Source of the DNA: an uncultured Bacteriovoracaceae bacterium
GTDB taxonomy: Bacteria; Bdellovibrionota; Bacteriovoracia; Bacteriovoracales; Bacteriovoracaceae
Assembly (NCBI GenBank): GCA_950054155.1
Contig: CATLOT010000012.1
Coordinates: 1 to 64,000 of the forward strand
Direction of reading: 5' to 3'
Length of the DNA: 64,000 bases
Part shown: positions 33,976-42,500 of the stretch, one piece after another
Numbering within the stretch: position 1 is the first letter of the stretch
How the letters are laid out: each line of letters starts with the position of its first letter
Notes under the pieces: model-generated
Told to the model about the DNA's origin: nothing
Seen by the model: the letters and a program-made list of their open reading frames with translations, nothing else
Databases searched by the model: none
Made by a program: the position numbers and the translations under genes

Positions 33976-34975
33976 AGTACATTAAGAAGTCTGTTGGATT
34001 TTCTGGATCAACAAAGACTAGCTCGACAACATCTTGATTAAGTGACTCAGTGGCGTCGAAGATGTCGATGAAGAGACCAATTCTTTTTGAAAGTGTTTTT
34101 GTCGTTGCCGCCTCTGCCTCAATGGGGGTGGCTAGAAACATACCATCATGGGCTTCTCGCGCCTCATAGGCACCTTTCATAAAAGCCGACTTCTTATTTG
34201 TAAACATCCTTTCACGTCTTGACTTAGATTTCTTGGCCATCTTTGGATTGATTTTGAATTCCATGAGATGAGCACTTTCTTTGTTGCTAAGGGTAAGAAC
34301 TTCGTCATCTAAACGACCATAGGCTGAGAGGTAAGGTCCTGGGAGAAATTCCTTTCTCCAAGTCGATTTAAGGGGAACCTTGGTGTAAAGAGTGTTGGTG
34401 ATTCCATATTGAATACCGTTTCTCTTTTTATCGTCCTTCATGGGGAAGAAGATTTGCTGGAACTTTTTCTCATTTGAAGGACCTGTGATTTTAGCTCCCG
34501 AGAGGGGATGCTTGAGGTTACCTTCCTTATTGAGGATGAGTTGGCGCGGGGTTGCCTTCATATTGGCGACGATTTTTTCGCCTTCTACTTTCATGGGATA
34601 CATATTGAGAGTCCCATCTTTCTCTGAAGGGATCACTTTATAGACAAATATCTTTCTTGTGATTCTCTTCAGGTAACCAATCAGCTTATTGAGGGCTGGA
34701 AGTTTCGCTGCTGCGAGATATTCTGGTGCCATATCAATGACATTATAATATTCCAGTAAAACGGCGTGATAGTTTCCGCGTTCACCTTCAACCTCATGGA
34801 GATAGAGGCGTGTAGCGGCTTTATTGGGTCCTTTACGACCAAATTTATAATCAGCAACACCAAGATAGGTTCCTGAAAGATCTCGGCCAAAGCTGGCAGG
34901 ATGGCGCCACTCATTTATTGTTGAGCATGAACTTATAAGGAAGAGAATTCCTATTAGTCCGATTAGTTTTCTCAT
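33944..34975 (-). CDS. Lipoprotein of unknown function
   Basis: A 343-residue lipoprotein; signal peptide and lipobox 'LISSC' at residue 17. The mature part is basic in the middle ('NPKMAKKSKSRRERMF') and otherwise beta-rich. No family recognised. It overlaps the downstream MBL hydrolase gene, so it is the first gene of a four-gene run (lipoprotein, MBL, catalase-like, alpha/beta hydrolase). A 231-nt gap to the divergent TonB receptor at 35207 must hold its promoter. Confidence 0.78.
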   Translation of the reverse strand: MRKLIGLIGILFLISSCSTINEWRHPASFGRDLSGTYLGVADYKFGRKGPNKAATRLYLHEVEGERGNYHAVLLEYYNVIDMAPEYLAAAKLPALNKLIGYLKRITRKIFVYKVIPSEKDGTLNMYPMKVEGEKIVANMKATPRQLILNKEGNLKHPLSGAKITGPSNEKKFQQIFFPMKDDKKRNGIQYGITNTLYTKVPLKSTWRKEFLPGPYLSAYGRLDDEVLTLSNKESAHLMEFKINPKMAKKSKSRRERMFTNKKSAFMKGAYEAREAHDGMFLATPIEAEAATTKTLSKRIGLFIDIFDATESLNQDVVELVFVDPENPTDFLMYYEHPDNGEGN

Positions 34976-35206
34976 GTTCTCACCTCACGACGATTAATAA
35001 TGTTGAGTTTATGTTCTCATGTTTATTTTGGTGGCGTAAGGGGGATAGAGATTCCTCTAGTGTAAGAAACGAGGTTGACTCGCAGCGTTTTATTACCTTT
35101 TTACATACTTTTATTAAGCTACTGTTAGGCTTTGGGAAATCTATTTACGAATACTTGAGTAATTAGTTAGACAAGGGGGCATAACCACAAAATTTTAGGA
35201 CACTCC

Positions 35207-37768
35207 ATGAAAACGAATTTTCTCGCTCCCTTTGCACTTATTCTTGCAATTAACTCTACCTATTCGATGGCCCAAAGCACATCTGAGACAGTCATTCAGT
35301 CGACTGACCCTGAGGTCAACAATGCCCCTAAGTATGAGAAAGTGGAAGTTACTGGTTCACACATTCGAAAAATCGATGTTCAGGGAGTAGCCCCGTTAGA
35401 AACTATTACGAGCGATGAATTTGTAAAATCTGGAAGTATTGAGATTGGTCAGGTTCTTCGTGAAGATCCGGCTTTTGAAGCAGTATACGGAAATGTCGGC
35501 CATATTCGTTTTCGTGGCCAGCATGCTGGAAACGTTCTCATTCTTTTAAATGGATTGAGAATGCCAAAACTCAATGGTGGTTATTACACCTCCATTAGGA
35601 ATATCCCGACTGCAGCCCTTAATAGAGTTGAGATGCTTAAAGATGGTGGTTCTGCCGTTTATGGTTCTGATGCCATGAGTGGTGTGATGAACTTCATCAC
35701 AAAGAGTGACTTTGATGGCAGTAATATTGCGATGAGTACTTCTGTCGCTGAAAGTGGTGTTGGAACTCAGAGAAATATCGAAGGGACTTTTGGTAAGAAC
35801 TTTGCTCGTGGAAATATCATGGGAGTTCTTCAATATGAAAAATCTGATGGATTCTTAGAGACAGAAGTTGGAAGTATCAACAGAGGCGAAAACCTTAGTC
35901 CTATTAAGACTTCTAATCTCTCTATTGGTAGTGGAGCCAATGCAATTGATGTTGGTCCGACATGTGGTGGTCAGGTTTGTGAAACTGATAGGCTTATCTA
36001 TGACCAAGCTCGTCCTGATAACGAAGATATTAGTGCTCTCCTTACCGGGACATATGGATTTGGCGAGACGACTCTCTCATTCTTAGGTCTCTTCAATCAG
36101 AAAAATGTAACAAACTTAAAGGGGCCACTTACTCTTGACTGGTCTGATCAAAGATTTAAAGGAGGAGAGGATCTTTCTGTAGACTTCTCCGCTATAGCCA
36201 ATAGTTCTTATCGCACAGAAATTGATAACGCGGGCGTTGTTGATAATGGACGCTTCACAGTTAGAGGTGAGCTTGTTGATGAGCTTGGTGACTATATTAC
36301 GGAAGCCACCGAAAATAACTATAACCTTCAGGCATCTGCAAGTGGTTACTTGGGACTTGATTGGGATTGGAAGGTTAAATCAGGATATGCAGTTGCTGAT
36401 TTTGAAGAAAAAGTGATTAGTGGAGAAGCCGATCAAAACGAATTAAGAAGGCTTTTCCTAAATGGTGACCTCAATCTTCTTGCAGGAATAGGAAACAAAG
36501 CTGATGCTGCTAGCGCAAAAATCCAGCCTGTCTACCGAAACAAAGGGGAAATGTTCACCACAAAAGCAGTTCTTGCTGGTGAACTCCTTGATCTTGGCAA
36601 GTACTACGGTAATGGCGGTCTCATTTCTATGGCAGTCGGAGCTGAGTATCAGAATGAATCATTTGCCTTTAATAATGATCAGGCCCTTGTTGATGGAACT
36701 GCTCTGGGAAGACCAACAAGAAACTTTTCGGGAAGCCGAAATGTGAAATCCGCCTTTCTAGAATTCTCGGCTTTCCCAGTTAAAGAGCTTGAAATCCAGC
36801 TTGCTGGGCGTGTTGATAGTTATTCAGATGTTGGGAATACGACGAATCCTAAAATTGCTCTGGCGTATAGACCAATTAAGCAACTCCTTCTAAGAAGTTC
36901 TTTTGCGGGTGGCTTTAGGGCTCCTGGTATCACTGATATTTATGCCGGTGAGGAAGGTTCTTTTCAGCGTTTTAGAGATGCTGTCGATTGTAATGTAAAT
37001 GGTAACTGCGGTTCTAGCTTCTATGATGTTACAACCTACACAACTCCTGAAACTGAATCTGAATCAAGTAAGTCCTATTCTTTTGGAACAGTTATCCAGC
37101 CTTTTGAACGCACAACTCTTTCAATCGATCAGTGGAACTTTGAAGGAGAGGGAACTCTTACAGCTCTTAGAGCGGGAGATTATACCGAGCTTGAAAACCG
37201 TGTTGGGGCTAGCGCTGTAAATGAACTGGGTGCCCAAATTAATAGAGATGCAAACGGTGAGATCACGAGTGTTAGAATCCCAAGAGTTGTAAACCTTGGT
37301 TCTCGTACTCTTAGAGGTGTCGATGCTGTACTTAATACTGATATTCGTCTCAGTAAGGGCTTTGACCTCTTTATGGGATCTGGCTTTTCTTTAATCTTTG
37401 AAAGAAGAGAGAAGCGCTTTAGTTTTGAAGAAGAAACAGACCGCATGGATACATGGAAAAATAGAGCCTATGTTGGCTTTAGAAACGCTAACCACTTCAT
37501 GAGAGTTTCCATGCTTACTGTTAGTAAGCAGCTTGTTGGACGTGGGATTTTTGAAGAAACACTACCTCAGTACACCGAGTATGATTGGTCTTATGGTTAC
37601 ACTGCAGGTTGGGGAGGACGCTTTAATATAAGTGTCAAAAACCTTGCAAATACTCGTCCACCAGCACAGAACGATGATTATCTCACTTTTGGTAGTCCTG
37701 ATCGAAACTATTCTTCTTTTTCTCCTATGAGAAGAAGACTTTACCTCTCTTATAGCCAGACTTTCTAA
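35207..37768 (+). CDS. TonB-dependent outer-membrane receptor (large)
   Basis: An 853-residue receptor; signal peptide cleavage near SMAQ. 'YEKVEVTGSHIRKIDVQGVA' is the TonB-box-proximal motif of the large receptor group with GSxI(R/K). The plug follows ('PLETITSDEFVKSGSIEIGQ', 'NAALNRVEMLKDGGSAVYGS' pattern, 'DAMSGVMNFITK'). The barrel ends 'RRLYLSYSQTF' with terminal phenylalanine. In this group ligands are often carbohydrates, peptides or siderophores; none is indicated by the neighbours. Codon use is more biased than in nearby genes, suggesting good expression. Shine-Dalgarno TAGGA lies 7 nt before ATG. A 42-codon ORF with a signal peptide follows immediately. Confidence 0.92.
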   Translation: MKTNFLAPFALILAINSTYSMAQSTSETVIQSTDPEVNNAPKYEKVEVTGSHIRKIDVQGVAPLETITSDEFVKSGSIEIGQVLREDPAFEAVYGNVGHIRFRGQHAGNVLILLNGLRMPKLNGGYYTSIRNIPTAALNRVEMLKDGGSAVYGSDAMSGVMNFITKSDFDGSNIAMSTSVAESGVGTQRNIEGTFGKNFARGNIMGVLQYEKSDGFLETEVGSINRGENLSPIKTSNLSIGSGANAIDVGPTCGGQVCETDRLIYDQARPDNEDISALLTGTYGFGETTLSFLGLFNQKNVTNLKGPLTLDWSDQRFKGGEDLSVDFSAIANSSYRTEIDNAGVVDNGRFTVRGELVDELGDYITEATENNYNLQASASGYLGLDWDWKVKSGYAVADFEEKVISGEADQNELRRLFLNGDLNLLAGIGNKADAASAKIQPVYRNKGEMFTTKAVLAGELLDLGKYYGNGGLISMAVGAEYQNESFAFNNDQALVDGTALGRPTRNFSGSRNVKSAFLEFSAFPVKELEIQLAGRVDSYSDVGNTTNPKIALAYRPIKQLLLRSSFAGGFRAPGITDIYAGEEGSFQRFRDAVDCNVNGNCGSSFYDVTTYTTPETESESSKSYSFGTVIQPFERTTLSIDQWNFEGEGTLTALRAGDYTELENRVGASAVNELGAQINRDANGEITSVRIPRVVNLGSRTLRGVDAVLNTDIRLSKGFDLFMGSGFSLIFERREKRFSFEEETDRMDTWKNRAYVGFRNANHFMRVSMLTVSKQLVGRGIFEETLPQYTEYDWSYGYTAGWGGRFNISVKNLANTRPPAQNDDYLTFGSPDRNYSSFSPMRRRLYLSYSQTF

Positions 37769-37784
37769 GAGATGGGAGTTTAAA

Positions 37785-37913
37785 ATGAAAGTATTAGCCT
37801 TAGTTTTTCTTTACGCCTTATCTCGAAAATTTTTCGCTGGAGAAGTGATTGAACTTAAGCTAGAGGGAATGGCCCATAGAAAGACGCAGCAGGTGACGCT
37901 ACTTGCGAGATGA
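37785..37913 (+). CDS. Tiny signal-peptide ORF, possibly a truncated receptor partner
   Basis: A 42-codon frame 16 nt after the receptor stop, preceded by GGGAG at 6 nt from ATG. It starts MKVLALVFLYALSRKFFAG, a plausible signal peptide, then continues 'EVIELKLEGMAHRKTQQVTL' and stops. Receptors are often followed by a secreted partner gene, so this looks like the 5' remnant of such a gene or a genuine very small secreted peptide. Support is the ribosome site, position and signal peptide only. Confidence 0.45.
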   Translation: MKVLALVFLYALSRKFFAGEVIELKLEGMAHRKTQQVTLLAR

Positions 37914-37923
37914 TCTGGGATTT

Positions 37924-38937
37924 TTAGTAACTCTCTATTGGAGATTGCTCATGGGCCTTAAGGTATTGGGCAATTTCCTTAGCAATTCTTTTATTTAATT
38001 GGGCACTAGGATGACCATCATGCTCAATATAATCATCTGTCTTTTTAGTTAGCCCTGATGGAATAAGTTCAATCATCTTTTCTTTTAAGCAAGACTTCAG
38101 CTTGGTATTGAGCTCATCGAAAGGATGATCGTAAACGAGAAACCTCCCCTTAGGAAAGCGGCGCTTGTAGATTTGGCGCGCCTTATGAATGAGCTTGCAG
38201 GTGTAGTTGTAGTGCTTTGAACCCAGAGGGGGGAAGTTAAGTTTGATATCAAAGAGCTTTAGGCCACTTTGAAGCTTGTGGTAGATCCAAGTTCTTATTG
38301 GTTGAGCTTCTTTGAATGTTCCTTGATATTCAAATCCATGTCCTTTATCTTCGTAGACAGGTGTATCCCATAACCATTCTCTTTCCATCGCCAAGGCATT
38401 TGAGCGGGGGACATGAAAATTTAATAAAGTATAAATCATAAATCCTTCTTCTTGAGGTATGCTTTCCTTGTCTATGAACTCTTGTGCTTGAGCTGTCATG
38501 GAATTTGTTCCTGACCCAGCAAGCCCATAGTTATAGGGAGAGGAATGGGGTATTTCTTTAGCAAGAAAATAGGGGAGGGTTTTATCCGAAGAAAGACCTG
38601 TCCCAAAAACAAAAGAACATCCACTGAGAATGAGATGTCTGGTCCCTTGAGAACGAAAAGGAGTCATTCGTCTGCGATACGAATCCATTTCATAAGTTAC
38701 ATCATAGACAGTTTTCTTATTGGTTCTTAATACATGATGAACGGTTTTGTCTTTCACATGGCAGTAACCCATATTGGGACAATGATCATAATCTTCAGGA
38801 GCTTTGAAGTGGAAGAGTTCGTGATCATTTTTAACATGAGAGAGGTCTTTCCTTAGAAACTCAAGACGCTGTTCTTTGGGGGATTTTCCCATGGAAGAGA
38901 GGGAAGTAAACATTAGAACTAGAAATAAGAGATTCAT
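37924..38937 (-). CDS. Secreted SGNH/GDSL-like hydrolase
   Basis: A 337-residue protein with a signal peptide (cleavage near SLSSMGK). SGNH blocks are visible: 'LILSGCSFVFGTGL' (block I; the serine follows the cysteine, GCSF in place of GDSF), 'YNYGLAGSGTNSM' (blocks II/III glycine and asparagine), and 'DDYIEHDGHPSAQLNKR' (block V DxxH). These enzymes remove acyl groups from polysaccharides or lipids. The gene overlaps the upstream glycosyltransferase by 4 bp, so it is probably an O-deacetylase or acyl-transfer-like enzyme of that glycan pathway, acting in the periplasm. Confidence 0.82.
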   Translation of the reverse strand: MNLLFLVLMFTSLSSMGKSPKEQRLEFLRKDLSHVKNDHELFHFKAPEDYDHCPNMGYCHVKDKTVHHVLRTNKKTVYDVTYEMDSYRRRMTPFRSQGTRHLILSGCSFVFGTGLSSDKTLPYFLAKEIPHSSPYNYGLAGSGTNSMTAQAQEFIDKESIPQEEGFMIYTLLNFHVPRSNALAMEREWLWDTPVYEDKGHGFEYQGTFKEAQPIRTWIYHKLQSGLKLFDIKLNFPPLGSKHYNYTCKLIHKARQIYKRRFPKGRFLVYDHPFDELNTKLKSCLKEKMIELIPSGLTKKTDDYIEHDGHPSAQLNKRIAKEIAQYLKAHEQSPIESY

Positions 38938-40262
38938 TCAAGAATGCCTTTTATAGCTTCAAAAATTTCTAGTGAAGGATTTTGTGTAAAGAAGAGCTCA
39001 CCAGTCTTTTTTAAGATTTCTTTTTTGTTTGTTTGGCTATTTTGATATTCAGATCTTTCTCTCTCGTGAAATTGGGCTAAAACAGTAGTGTCGACTTTTT
39101 TAAAATGGTCTCCTTTATTCCATGCGCGCCAGCCAAGTTCAACATCTTCAAACCCATACAGGCAAAAGCTTGGGGAAAATGGACCATGATTTAAAAAAGA
39201 ATCTCGTTTCATTCCGATACAAAAGGTTGAAAAGTATTTCCACCCATGTGGGATATCCTTCCAATCTTTTGTATTTTCTTGAAAATGCTCAAAGTAGCCA
39301 CCGGAGCGAGAATAGAAGTTTTCGCTATTAATAAGGAGCTGTTCATGAGGCTGAAGCACGACCTCTTCTTTGAGGTGAAGTCTTTTAAATTGAATGAAGT
39401 CAGCTTTCAATAACTCCTTATGGACAATGTCGATGAAGTTAGTAGGCACCAACATGTCGGCATCGAGGAAAACAATATACTTTCCTTTTGAATGGTGAAA
39501 ACCAATATTTCGTGCAATACCAGCACGATAAGTGTTATCACCCATTTTTCGATAATCTTCCCTTTTTAGCCTAAGTAAGGTGAGATCATAATCAGAAATC
39601 TCTAAAGGGGGGGAGGAGCCGTCATCAACGATGATAACTTCCATAGCCCCTTTATTACGAAAGAGCTCTTTTAAGGTACTTTCAATTTCTCTTTGGTGAT
39701 TGAAGTGGGGAATGATGATACTCACCAAGGGAGAGGTTTTGGTCGTTACTTTTATGATCTCTACTTCTGGTACTCTCTCTTTAAAGTCACTAAGTCGCTT
39801 ATCGTAATAAAGACCGGAGTAGGTGCTTTTTTCCTCAAGTGTAGAGCACTTTTTTTTAAGATTTTCTCTAAGTCTAAGAACTTCACGAGAGGAGTTTTTT
39901 AAAGGATTGATAAGAACAAAGAGTGAGTTTTTAAATTCCTGAAGGAGAGGAGTGATAACATGGATGTCGTCTTCACCTTCGATAAAAAGCTGTAATGAAG
40001 ACTTCTCAAGCATTTTTACTGTTGGCAGGGGAGTTTCTCTACTCCAGATAATGAGTGGATGAAAGGAGTTGTTCAGAATTTCTTCAAAGCGCTTCAGGTC
40101 GTCGCTATGACAGTCATAAACGCCCTGATTTTTGATAGGGTACTTGCAATTGTAGCTCTGTCTTTGAATAGAGTCCTGTGAGAGTGGCCAAGGATTGCAT
40201 TGGTCTTGGGTGAGACAAAAAGGATGATTACAGTGAGAGAAAACATTACGGCGAGGGATCAA
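38934..40262 (-). CDS. GT2 family glycosyltransferase with cysteine-rich N-terminal extension
   Basis: A 442-residue protein. The GT-A domain occupies about 180-410: 'LVSIIIPHFNHQREIESTLK', 'MEVIIVDDGSSPPL', 'NIGFHHSKGKYIVFLDADML' (DxD metal motif), and a late 'LYGFEDVELGWRAW' (ED catalytic region). It transfers a sugar from a nucleotide donor to a growing glycan. The first 50 residues are unusual: 'FSHCNHPFCLTQDQC' plus two more cysteines and histidines, a possible metal-binding knuckle. The start is a TTG with AAGGA 8 nt upstream. It lies 11 nt after the upstream membrane-protein gene and overlaps the SGNH gene, so the three are one transcript. Confidence 0.87.
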   Translation of the reverse strand: MIPRRNVFSHCNHPFCLTQDQCNPWPLSQDSIQRQSYNCKYPIKNQGVYDCHSDDLKRFEEILNNSFHPLIIWSRETPLPTVKMLEKSSLQLFIEGEDDIHVITPLLQEFKNSLFVLINPLKNSSREVLRLRENLKKKCSTLEEKSTYSGLYYDKRLSDFKERVPEVEIIKVTTKTSPLVSIIIPHFNHQREIESTLKELFRNKGAMEVIIVDDGSSPPLEISDYDLTLLRLKREDYRKMGDNTYRAGIARNIGFHHSKGKYIVFLDADMLVPTNFIDIVHKELLKADFIQFKRLHLKEEVVLQPHEQLLINSENFYSRSGGYFEHFQENTKDWKDIPHGWKYFSTFCIGMKRDSFLNHGPFSPSFCLYGFEDVELGWRAWNKGDHFKKVDTTVLAQFHERERSEYQNSQTNKKEILKKTGELFFTQNPSLEIFEAIKGILE

Positions 40263-40273
40263 GAAGTGTCCTT

Positions 40274-41254
40274 TTAAATGTACTTTCTTAGGACCTCACC
40301 AATTCTCTTGTCTGAAAAGCGAAAGGCTAGTCTATCGTAATAATAGTAGGCAATACCTAGGCCTATAAAAAAGCCATAGAAGAAAACTCTTAGGGCACTG
40401 TCTTTGTCTGTCTGAGGAATGAAACCATCATAGACAAATTTATAGTTCTTATTATCGGTACCGTTTGCAGCAAAGTAAAAATAAATGAGAGAAAAGGCTA
40501 TGGAGACGAGGGCGAGAATACCATAATGTTTCCAAATGGCTTTTTTAGCTTCAACTTTTTTTGTCTTAATATCGTAGTTTGCCAGAATATGCCCACCAAG
40601 CCCGAAAATGCACAGAGCGTTTTGCTTGCTCATGGCGTAGAGGATATTCGGGATAGATGCTCTGTCATTTTTGAGCTCTAAAACAGTATACCAAATAGTA
40701 ATAGGAACAATAATTGACCATGCTATAGCGTTCCAATTAAGAGCTTCAGTATTGAAGAGCTTTGAGAAAGAATAGTCACTTAGAGAGACCTCATAGAAAT
40801 TATTCAAAGTGAGAGCTGAAATAGCGAGACTCACAACGAGATGACAAAAAACTCTCTCAAATTTCATATGAAAAGAAGATAAGCGTTGCTTTGCTCTTGA
40901 TCGATACATAGAAAGAACACCGTAGTGCTGAAGAGCATAACGATAGTAGACATAGGGAAAGGTGAAGAAGACGTATATTTTTAAACGAGACTCTGTATCT
41001 TTTGTTATTAGCTTGTAGGCAGGGTAACTAATACCTAGATACATTGAAATATAAATGTGAGACAGCCGAGTCATAATAAGAATTGCTGCAGTTATCGTGA
41101 GATAGTGATCATTTCCAAAGAATAAGTAGATGCAAAAAAAGACAGGAAAGATCCAATACCCACTGAGAAGCCACAACCAATCCCAGCTCATGGATTGAAA
41201 CCATGGTTGGCCTTCTGATTTGATTTGATCTGAAATGCTCTTTACTTGTTCCAC
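40274..41254 (-). CDS. Polytopic inner-membrane protein, unknown
   Basis: A 326-residue protein with about seven membrane helices. Between helices are basic, histidine-containing loops ('YRYALQHYGVLSMYRSRAKQ', 'SSFHMKFERVFCHLVVS'). I do not recognise the family. It overlaps the small upstream ORF by 13 nt and precedes the GT2 gene by 11 nt, so it is in the glycan operon. A role in transport or assembly of the glycan or its lipid carrier is the natural guess. Codon use resembles its neighbours. Confidence 0.8.
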   Translation of the reverse strand: MEQVKSISDQIKSEGQPWFQSMSWDWLWLLSGYWIFPVFFCIYLFFGNDHYLTITAAILIMTRLSHIYISMYLGISYPAYKLITKDTESRLKIYVFFTFPYVYYRYALQHYGVLSMYRSRAKQRLSSFHMKFERVFCHLVVSLAISALTLNNFYEVSLSDYSFSKLFNTEALNWNAIAWSIIVPITIWYTVLELKNDRASIPNILYAMSKQNALCIFGLGGHILANYDIKTKKVEAKKAIWKHYGILALVSIAFSLIYFYFAANGTDNKNYKFVYDGFIPQTDKDSALRVFFYGFFIGLGIAYYYYDRLAFRFSDKRIGEVLRKYI

Positions 41255-41445
41255 ATTGAGATTATACGGTTGAGCCAGCTTTCAATCAATGTTCTGAAAG
41301 GATCAAAAATATCAGACCATTGGGCCCAGACGGCTTCAAACTTATTAAGTAGCGGAAATTTCTGACCTGAGTAGTCTCGTATTTTGTCCCTGGGAAGGAT
41401 TACGAGATAAGTCGGTCCAAGAAATGTCAGGAAGTTAATATTCAT
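41242..41445 (-). CDS. Small protein at the head of the glycan operon
   Basis: A 67-residue ORF reading 'MNINFLTFLGPTYLVILPRD' and ending in an amphipathic tryptophan-rich helix ('LIESWLNRIISMWNK'). It overlaps the downstream membrane-protein gene by 13 nt and the upstream 43-codon ORF by 11 nt, the packing expected of a co-translated run. There is no clear Shine-Dalgarno of its own. No family recognised. It could be a small membrane-associated subunit of the assembly machinery. Confidence 0.5.
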   Translation of the reverse strand: MNINFLTFLGPTYLVILPRDKIRDYSGQKFPLLNKFEAVWAQWSDIFDPFRTLIESWLNRIISMWNK

Positions 41446-41566
41446 ACCGATTATAGGCGCTCATTAGAGTTCCGTTATAAATGAAGTAACTTAGCATATA
41501 GAGTGGAAAGATGACTTTTGGACGCACCCAAAAGAAGAGTCCAAAAAGAATGAAAAAAGATACCAC
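41435..41566 (-). CDS. Possible small membrane protein (GTG start)
   Basis: A 43-codon frame, almost entirely hydrophobic: GTG start then 'VSFFILFGLFFWVRPKVIFP' and 'YMLSYFIYNGTLMSAYNRYE'. Its stop codon overlaps the start of the next small ORF (TATGAATATTAA). It could be a real two-helix membrane peptide or the 3' remnant of a longer gene that lost its start; there is no ribosome site before the GTG. Low confidence. Confidence 0.35.
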   Translation of the reverse strand: MVSFFILFGLFFWVRPKVIFPLYMLSYFIYNGTLMSAYNRYEY

Positions 41567-41800
41567 TTATTTTTTGGGGTAAGATAAAGCTGCAGCTGAC
41601 TGTGGGGGCATTTGTTATAGAAATCCTGACTTTTTTTATCCATAAATGAGTTCTCTCAAATACGATAATAGAAACGGATAAATTAAAAACCTTAAAGTGA
41701 AAAAACCGAGGTTGGCAGATCTTGTATGTTTACTCAACAGGATTTGTTGTAGTTGTGTGTCTTTTGCCGATTCGAGGGACGGTGCTTTAAAATAGTAGTG

Positions 41801-42235
41801 ATGGAAAATGAAATTTCTCGCGAGGCGGGACGATATCGATTGAATGAAGAGGATAAGGCTAAGCCCTTTCCTTTAAAACTTCATCAACACTATATCGACA
41901 GGCTTAATTATATGCCTGGTAAAAATAATGCGGAAACGATTAGAATTCTTATCGATCGTAGCTTTGAGTGGTCTGAGCGAGAAAGACGACAAGTCAAAGA
42001 GATACGAAGGCTCATCAATCCTCTTTACCAGCAGGCAAAGAAGTTGGTGGATCCTGAAATTAAAAAGGATTCGCTGAGCTTTGAAAGGGAGAGGTCTCGG
42101 TTTCTCTGCCATCTCAAAACTCTCGAGACACTTCTTGAAGTTATGCATTACGACTTTGCAAGCTTGAAGGGCCATCTTGAAAAGAGGGATATGATCGAGC
42201 TTGAAATTATTTTTGCAGCAAAGCAGTCACTTTAA
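41801..42235 (+). CDS. Small protein with possible ribbon-helix-helix segment
   Basis: A 144-residue, highly charged protein. Residues 18-50 read 'FPLKLHQHYIDRLNYMPGKN' followed by 'AETIRILIDRSFEWSERE'. This matches the strand-helix-helix layout of RHH DNA-binding proteins (hydrophilic strand, then helices with N-x-x-E-x-I-R). The rest is helical and basic. The frame extends upstream to 41753, but ATG 41801 removes an unlikely cysteine-rich leader. Neither start has a strong Shine-Dalgarno. No partner toxin is adjacent. A DNA-binding regulator is the best guess. Confidence 0.55.
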   Translation: MENEISREAGRYRLNEEDKAKPFPLKLHQHYIDRLNYMPGKNNAETIRILIDRSFEWSERERRQVKEIRRLINPLYQQAKKLVDPEIKKDSLSFERERSRFLCHLKTLETLLEVMHYDFASLKGHLEKRDMIELEIIFAAKQSL

Positions 42236-42500
42236 GTGACGAATAGGAGCGTATAGAAAATTTTCTAAGTATTGATCTTAAAAGAGAGAAATCATTTCTT
42301 TTTGTATCGTCCCATCGCAATGACGTTTTTTTAGCCTTCCTGACTTAATTATTGGGGGGATCACCTTCTTTTTTATTATTCCAGATGGAATCCTGCCTTG
42401 GGACACGAGAACACGCTTCCAGTTTTATTTTTTTGCTGTTCTTCCTATGACCGCTTAGCTTTTCAAATAAAGATATAAGAGAAGTCGCTAAGAAACTGAT

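Noticed and set aside
41753-41800. Upstream start giving a 160-residue RHH-like protein
   Set aside because: The extra 16 residues are cysteine-rich and unlike the rest, and there is no Shine-Dalgarno before 41753; ATG 41801 gives a more natural N-terminus, though support is modest.
42236-42500. Possible small RNA or gene in the 265-nt gap
   Set aside because: No open frame with a ribosome site and no convincing hairpin-plus-T-run structure.
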